Assembly: GCF_016863035.1 (NCBI RefSeq)
Contig: NZ_BOOC01000001.1
Location: forward strand, 310,001-374,000
Source of the DNA: Microbispora corallina
Lineage (GTDB): Bacteria > Actinomycetota > Actinomycetes > Streptosporangiales > Streptosporangiaceae
Direction of reading: 5' to 3'
DNA: 64,000 nt
This document shows, one piece after another, positions 59,912 through 64,000 of this stretch (positions are counted from its first letter, which is position 1; each line of letters begins with the position of its first letter). The translations under genes were made by a program, and so were the position numbers. Below the pieces are notes generated by a model that ran no database searches, had not been told where the DNA came from, and was given only the letters and a program-made list of their open reading frames with translations.

Positions 59912-60724
59912 GTGAACTCCATCACCGCCCGTCGGCGCCATCCCCTCGCGCGAGTCGCCGTCGTGGCGCTCGCGCTGGGCCTGCTCGGCGGCGGATACGC
60001 ACTCGCCGCGCCCAACGGCAGCACGGCGGACGCCGCGATCGCGTCCGGCAAGGCCGACGACGTGGCGCAGGGCAAGAGCCTCTTCGTTGCCCACTGCGCG
60101 AGCTGCCACGGCCTCAACGCCGAGGGCACGAGCAAGGCTCCCACCTTGGTGGGCGTGGGCGCGGCGGCCGTGGACTTCCAGGTCAGCAGCGGCCGCATGC
60201 CGGCCGCCGACGCCGGCCCCCAGGCGCCGCGCAAGCCGCGCGCCGAGTGGGTGACCGACGACGCGGTGCGCGACCTCGCCGCGTACGTGCAGTCGCTGGG
60301 CGGCGGCCCGACCGTGCCGTCGGCCGAGCAGGTGGACGCCGCGAAGGGCGACCCGGCCAAGGGCGGCGAGCTGTTCCGCGCCAACTGCATCCAGTGCCAC
60401 AACTTCGTCGGCGCCGGCGGCGCGCTCACCTACGGCAAGTACGCCCCGCCGCTCAACCCGGCGACTCCGACGCAGATCTACGAGGCGATGGTCACCGGCC
60501 CGCAGGCGATGCCGGTCTTCAACGACTCCACGATCACGCCGGAGCAGAAGCGCGACATGATCGCCTACATCACCCACGTGCGGTCGCAGGTCGACCCGGG
60601 CGGATCCGGCCTCGGCCGGATCGGACCCGTCACCGAGGGCCTTGTAGGGTGGATCGTGGGTCTCAGCCTCCTGATCCTGGCCTCCATCTGGATCACTGCG
60701 AAGAAGCGACGGGCGCAGGCATGA
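59912..60724 (+). CDS. qcrC: Diheme cytochrome c subunit of the bcc complex
   Basis: I prefer the GTG at 59912 (270 residues, MNSITARRRHPLARV), which aligns with known QcrC N-termini. An ATG at 59891 overlapping ctaE is possible. A signal-anchor (VAVVALALGLLGGGYALA) leads to two class I heme sites, CASCH near residue 62 and CIQCH near 161. A C-terminal helix (GLVGWIVGLSLLILASIWI) anchors it. It passes electrons from the Rieske/b subunits to the aa3 oxidase, replacing soluble cytochrome c. Confidence 0.95.
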   Translation: MNSITARRRHPLARVAVVALALGLLGGGYALAAPNGSTADAAIASGKADDVAQGKSLFVAHCASCHGLNAEGTSKAPTLVGVGAAAVDFQVSSGRMPAADAGPQAPRKPRAEWVTDDAVRDLAAYVQSLGGGPTVPSAEQVDAAKGDPAKGGELFRANCIQCHNFVGAGGALTYGKYAPPLNPATPTQIYEAMVTGPQAMPVFNDSTITPEQKRDMIAYITHVRSQVDPGGSGLGRIGPVTEGLVGWIVGLSLLILASIWITAKKRRAQA

Positions 60725-61794
60725 CAGAGCACAACGAGAACCCCGAGAGCCGCGTGCCGACGCGTGTCATCGGCACGCCGCCCACCGACGGCCCGATCGT
60801 CGACAACGACCCGATCCACGTCCCCGCCGACGTTCCCGGCGTCGTCCCGCAGGACCCGGTCAAGGTCCGCAAGGCCGAGCGGCTGGTGGCGTTCCTGTTC
60901 CTGATCACCTTCCTGGCCGGCGTGGCGTTCATCGCCTCGTACGTGATCTTCCAGGTGGGCACGATCGACAAGACCGCCGCCTCCAACTACGCGCTGGGCG
61001 GCTCGCTCGCCGTCGCGCTGCTCTCGCTGGCCGTCGGCATCACGGTCTGGGTCCGCCAGATCATGCCGAAGTACAACCTCGTCCAGGAGCGCCACTCGAT
61101 GGCCTCCGACGAGGACACCCGCGAGTACGTCAAGGAGACGTTCCTCCAGGGCGCCGACGAGAGCGGCTTCGTCAAGCACCGGCTGCTGCGCCGCACGCTC
61201 CTGCTGGCCGCCGCGCCGCTCGGCCTGGCCCCGCTGTTCCTGCTCAAGGACCTCGGCCCGCTGCCCGGCACCTCGCTGCGGCACACGGTCTGGGGCGAGC
61301 CCACCAAGAACGGCAAGCCGCGCCGGCTCGTCGTGGAGGGCACCGGCCAGCCGATCAGGGCCGCCGACTTCAACTCGCCCGGCGGCATCCTCTCCGTGGT
61401 CCCCCAGGGCTACGAGGAGGACCTGGACGCCCTGGCCAAGGCCACGCTGATCCTGCTCAAGTTCCGCCCGGAGGAGCTCAAGTCCGGCACGAACCTGAAC
61501 TGGACGCACGACGGCATCGTGGCGTACTCGAAGATCTGCACCCACGTCGGCTGTCCCGCAGCGCTGTACGAGCAGACGACGCACCACATCCTCTGCCCGT
61601 GCCACCAGTCGACCTTCGACGCCGCCGACGGCGCGAAGGTCGTCTTCGGTCCCGCCGCACGGCCGCTGCCGCAGCTCCCCATCGGCATCGACGAGGAGGG
61701 CTACCTCGTCGCCAAGTCCGACTTCAAGGTCCCCGTCGGTCCCAGCTTCTGGGAGCGCGGCGACGCCGAAGCCCAAGTAAGGGAGAACGCGTGA
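60721..61794 (+). CDS. qcrA: Rieske iron-sulfur subunit of the bcc complex
   Basis: ATGA overlap with qcrC, 357 residues. Three membrane helices in the N-terminal half (AERLVAFLFLITFLAGVAFI, ALGGSLAVALLSLAVGITVW, and the third after HRLLRRT) are typical of actinobacterial QcrA. The 2Fe-2S ligands are in CTHVGCPA and CPCHQS. The stop shares a base with the qcrB start. Essential respiratory component. Confidence 0.95.
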   Translation: MTEHNENPESRVPTRVIGTPPTDGPIVDNDPIHVPADVPGVVPQDPVKVRKAERLVAFLFLITFLAGVAFIASYVIFQVGTIDKTAASNYALGGSLAVALLSLAVGITVWVRQIMPKYNLVQERHSMASDEDTREYVKETFLQGADESGFVKHRLLRRTLLLAAAPLGLAPLFLLKDLGPLPGTSLRHTVWGEPTKNGKPRRLVVEGTGQPIRAADFNSPGGILSVVPQGYEEDLDALAKATLILLKFRPEELKSGTNLNWTHDGIVAYSKICTHVGCPAALYEQTTHHILCPCHQSTFDAADGAKVVFGPAARPLPQLPIGIDEEGYLVAKSDFKVPVGPSFWERGDAEAQVRENA

Positions 61795-63428
61795 TGGACG
61801 CTCCTCCGAAGGCCATCGTGGGTCCGTCGACCTTCGTGGACGACAGGCTCGGCGCGGGCACCTTCCTCAAGCGCAACCTGAGGAAGATCTTCCCCGACCA
61901 CTGGTCGTTCCTCCTGGGGGAGATCGCGCTCTACTCGTTCGTCATCCTGCTGCTGACCGGTACGTTCCTGACGTTCTGGTTCAAGCCGAGCATGGGCGAG
62001 GTGACGTACACCGGCACCTACGCGCCGCTGTACGGCGTGAAGATGTCGGAGGCCTACCAGTCGGCGCTGCACATCAGCTTCGACGTCCGCGGCGGCCTGC
62101 TGATCCGGCAGATCCACCACTGGGCGGCGCTGCTGTTCGTCGGCGGCATGATGGCGCACGCGCTGCGCATCTTCTTCACCGGCGCCTACCGCAAGCCGCG
62201 TGAGATCAACTGGCTCATCGGCATCATCCTGCTGACGCTGGCGCTGCTCGAGGGCCTCACCGGCTACTCGCTCCCCGACGACCTGCTGTCGGGCGCGGGC
62301 CTGCGGATCACCGAGGGCGTCATGCTGTCGATCCCGGTGATCGGCACCTACCTCGCGTTCTTCCTGTTCGGCGGGGAGTACCCGGGGCACGACGTCATCT
62401 CGCGGTTCTACACGATCCACATCCTGCTGATCCCGGGCATCCTGCTCGCGCTCATCACCGCCCACATGATCATCATGTGGGTGCAGAAGCACACGCAGAT
62501 GGCGGGCAAGGGCCGCACCGAGCACAACGTGGTGGGCGCGCCGTTCTACCCGGCCTTCATGGCCAAGTCGGGCGCGTTCTTCCTGTTCACGTTCGCGGTC
62601 ATCGCCCTGCTCGGGACGTTCGCGCAGATCAACCCGATCTGGCTGTTCGGTCCGTACAACCCGGCGAACATCTCGGCGGCCTCGCAGCCCGACTGGTACA
62701 TGGGCTTCCTCGAGGGCGCGCTGCGCATCATGCCGTCGTGGGAGATCAACCTCTTCGACCACACGATCCCGCTCAGCGTGCTGATCCCGGCCCTGGTGCC
62801 GCTGGGCCTCGTGATGACCGGCATGGCGCTGTACCCGTTCATCGAGCAGTGGGTGACCGGCGACCGGAGCGAGCACCACATCGCCGAGCGGCCGCGCAAC
62901 AACCCGCACCGCACGGCGATCGGCATCTCCGCCATCACGTTCTACGGCATCCTCTGGCTGCTGGGCGCGAACGACGTGATCTCGGCCAACTTCAAGATCG
63001 ACCTGTACACGACCACCTGGATCGGGCGGTTCGCCATCTTCATCGGCCCGGCGATCGCGTACTTCATCGCCTACCGGATGTGCATCGGTCTGCAGCGCAA
63101 GGACGCCGAGGTGCTGTCCCACGGCGTCGAATCCGGCGTCATCAAGCGGATGCCGAACGGCCAGTACATCGAGGTCCACACGCCCGCGGCGGAGGACATC
63201 GCCGAGCACATCCGCGGCAAGCAGGAGATCCCGGTGCTCACCGGCGCGCCGGACGGCGAGGGCATCCCGCCCAAGAGCGCCCGCACGGCGCTCGGCCGCC
63301 TGCGCACCCGGATGAGCGAGGCGTACGGCACGGACCGCGTCCCGCTGGGGAACGGCCACGCGCACGACGAGGAGCACGAGGAGGAGCACGCCGCAGTGGG
63401 CGCGGGAGACCGCAAGCAGCTCCACTGA
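61794..63428 (+). CDS. qcrB: Cytochrome b subunit of the bcc complex
   Basis: ATG in a TGATG overlap, 544 residues. Eight helices, heme b ligand histidines in RQIHHWAALLFVGGMMAHAL and RFYTIHILLIPGILLALITAH (read as RFYTIHILLIPG and LITAHMIIMW). The quinone-site PDWY-like motif is QPDWYMGFLEGALRIMP. The ~125-residue C-terminal extension ends His/Glu-rich (HAHDEEHEEEH), a common actinobacterial feature. This is the target of bcc inhibitors in mycobacteria. A strong terminator follows. Confidence 0.95.
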   Translation: MDAPPKAIVGPSTFVDDRLGAGTFLKRNLRKIFPDHWSFLLGEIALYSFVILLLTGTFLTFWFKPSMGEVTYTGTYAPLYGVKMSEAYQSALHISFDVRGGLLIRQIHHWAALLFVGGMMAHALRIFFTGAYRKPREINWLIGIILLTLALLEGLTGYSLPDDLLSGAGLRITEGVMLSIPVIGTYLAFFLFGGEYPGHDVISRFYTIHILLIPGILLALITAHMIIMWVQKHTQMAGKGRTEHNVVGAPFYPAFMAKSGAFFLFTFAVIALLGTFAQINPIWLFGPYNPANISAASQPDWYMGFLEGALRIMPSWEINLFDHTIPLSVLIPALVPLGLVMTGMALYPFIEQWVTGDRSEHHIAERPRNNPHRTAIGISAITFYGILWLLGANDVISANFKIDLYTTTWIGRFAIFIGPAIAYFIAYRMCIGLQRKDAEVLSHGVESGVIKRMPNGQYIEVHTPAAEDIAEHIRGKQEIPVLTGAPDGEGIPPKSARTALGRLRTRMSEAYGTDRVPLGNGHAHDEEHEEEHAAVGAGDRKQLH

Positions 63429-63455
63429 GCGTGCACCGAGGCACTGTCGCCACGA

Positions 63456-63492
63456 GAACGGCCCGGGAGGGGATGCCCCTCCCGGGCCGTTC
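63456..63492 (+). terminator. Strong hairpin terminator of the ctaE-qcrCAB operon
   Basis: GAACGGCCCGGGAGGGG (63456-63472), loop ATG, CCCCTCCCGGGCCGTTC (63476-63492): 17 perfect base pairs, 28 bp after the qcrB stop. Confidence 0.92.
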
Positions 63493-63554
63493 CGCTTCCC
63501 GCGGCCGAATCCTCACCCATATGGCGGCGGCCACACGGCCGACAGGGCGGCCTC

Positions 63555-63619
63555 AGGCGCGCGAAAGGCCCCGGTCAGCCCCCAGCGGTTACGCGGGCCC
63601 TGAGGCGCGCGAAAGGCCC
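63555..63619. repeat. Imperfect direct repeat downstream of qcrB
   Basis: AGGCGCGCGAAAGGCCC occurs at 63555-63571 and 63603-63619, each followed by a similar GGTC-CAGCCCC stretch, a spacing of 48 bp. It lies between the terminator and the L,D-transpeptidase gene. No function is apparent. Confidence 0.75.
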
Positions 63620-63657
63620 GGTCCAGCCCCTCCCAGGCGGTAGTGGCCCACCGGCGG

Positions 63658-64000
63658 CTACAGCGGGTCGGAGGGGGCATCCCGCAGGCGGCTCCACTTG
63701 AGCCACTGCGGCCAGGACTCCTGCCAGTGCCCCCAGCCGTTCGTGGGCTCCAGCTCCCGCTTCGTGCCGGTGACGACGATGGGGTCGCCGATGAGCGTGT
63801 TGTTCTTGAACCACTTCGCGCGCTCCGGGCTGAGGTTCACGCAGCCGTGGCTGACGTTGGAGTTGCCCTGGTCCCCCACCGACCACGGAGCCCCGTGCAC
63901 GTACTCGCCGCTGTTGGAGATGCGGACGGTGTCGTAGACGGTGGTCTGGTAGTAGCCGGCCTGTCCGGGCCCCGCGTCCGGCGACGTCATGACCGTGACG
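63658..64000 (-). CDS. L,D-transpeptidase, C-terminal part
   Basis: The gene is cut by the right edge, since the frame stays open beyond the ATG at 63990 to base 64000. The visible ~114 residues include the YkuD catalytic signature: SGEYVHGAPWSVGDQG, then NVSHGCVNLSP, with the conserved His, and the Ser-His-Gly-Cys containing the nucleophile Cys. The tail is WGHWQESWPQWLKWSRLRD. These enzymes make 3-3 cross-links in peptidoglycan outside the cell. Signal and any Ig-like domain lie beyond the window. Confidence 0.9.
   Translation of the reverse strand, partial: VTVMTSPDAGPGQAGYYQTTVYDTVRISNSGEYVHGAPWSVGDQGNSNVSHGCVNLSPERAKWFKNNTLIGDPIVVTGTKRELEPTNGWGHWQESWPQWLKWSRLRDAPSDPL

Noticed and set aside
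61701-63425. 574-residue minus-strand frame opposite qcrB
   Set aside because: Low-complexity Arg/Val/Asp composition opposite a gene with intact heme-ligand motifs.

Overview
The window is chromosomal DNA of a very high-GC actinobacterium. I place it near the Streptosporangiales (Nonomuraea/Microbispora-like) by inference only. Supporting signs are the ctaE-qcrC-qcrA-qcrB respiratory block with a diheme QcrC and membrane-anchored Rieske protein, a PimB'-type mannosyltransferase, a ROK glucokinase next to an ArsA-like ATPase, a ydaO (c-di-AMP) riboswitch ahead of an NlpC/P60 hydrolase, many 4-bp ATGA/GTGA gene overlaps, and many genes whose -10 hexamer lies 6-7 nt before the start codon (probable leaderless mRNAs). 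No rRNA, tRNA, insertion sequence, phage or CRISPR array was seen. Two genes are cut by the window edges (a MarR-GNAT fusion at the left, an L,D-transpeptidase at the right).

Layout. 1-4.7 kb: a GNAT domain, then an ssuD-ssuC-ssuA-ssuB sulfonate uptake and desulfonation operon, whose last gene overlaps a convergent PhoX/DUF839 gene. 6.4-9.9 kb: a MerR regulator coupled to a VIT/VWA protein behind a near-perfect operator palindrome. 10.5-16.7 kb: homocysteine S-methyltransferase, an EmrB/QacA-type MFS pump, a PlsC acyltransferase, an esterase, a small membrane protein and a secreted propeller-like protein. 16.8-23.4 kb: endonuclease/exonuclease/phosphatase protein, glucokinase, DUF5304, ArsA, SRPBCC and metallophosphoesterase on the minus strand, divergent from a long-chain acyl-CoA synthetase. 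23.5-29.2 kb: an accessory sugar module (GntR regulator, ABC importer, GH36 alpha-galactosidase) with TGGT-N3-ACCA operators. 29.2-36.2 kb: PimB', a secreted gluzincin-like protein, two NlpC/P60 hydrolases (one under a CRP-like site plus c-di-AMP riboswitch), a NYN-domain protein and an aminoglycoside-phosphotransferase-fold kinase. 36.2-39.4 kb: a NarL/DesK-type two-component pair and small genes.

39.5-53.1 kb is the most interesting part: a self-contained methionine-salvage island. On the plus strand run a BMP-family nucleoside ABC importer, an MtnA-family isomerase, a nucleoside hydrolase, MtnC and MtnB, all translationally coupled. Meeting them tail to tail on the minus strand are MtnK and a ribose-type ABC importer (ATPase, permease, binding protein), and MtnD is divergent from that operon. 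Together they predict uptake of methylthioadenosine and/or methylthioribose, cleavage, phosphorylation and conversion to the methionine keto-acid. The two operons end in one 40-bp perfect palindrome that also forms the last codons of both genes, so both proteins end AVTPA.

53-64 kb: a DszC/SfnB-like flavin monooxygenase, a DEDDh exonuclease-GIY-YIG fusion, a stand-alone Lrp ligand-binding domain, an orphan histidine kinase, trpD, a degenerate receiver protein, ctaE-qcrCAB with a strong terminator, and the L,D-transpeptidase fragment. Sulfur metabolism recurs through the window (sulfonates, S-methylmethionine/homocysteine, methylthioribose, sulfone/sulfide oxidation). Functions are assigned by reading motifs; no database search was possible.
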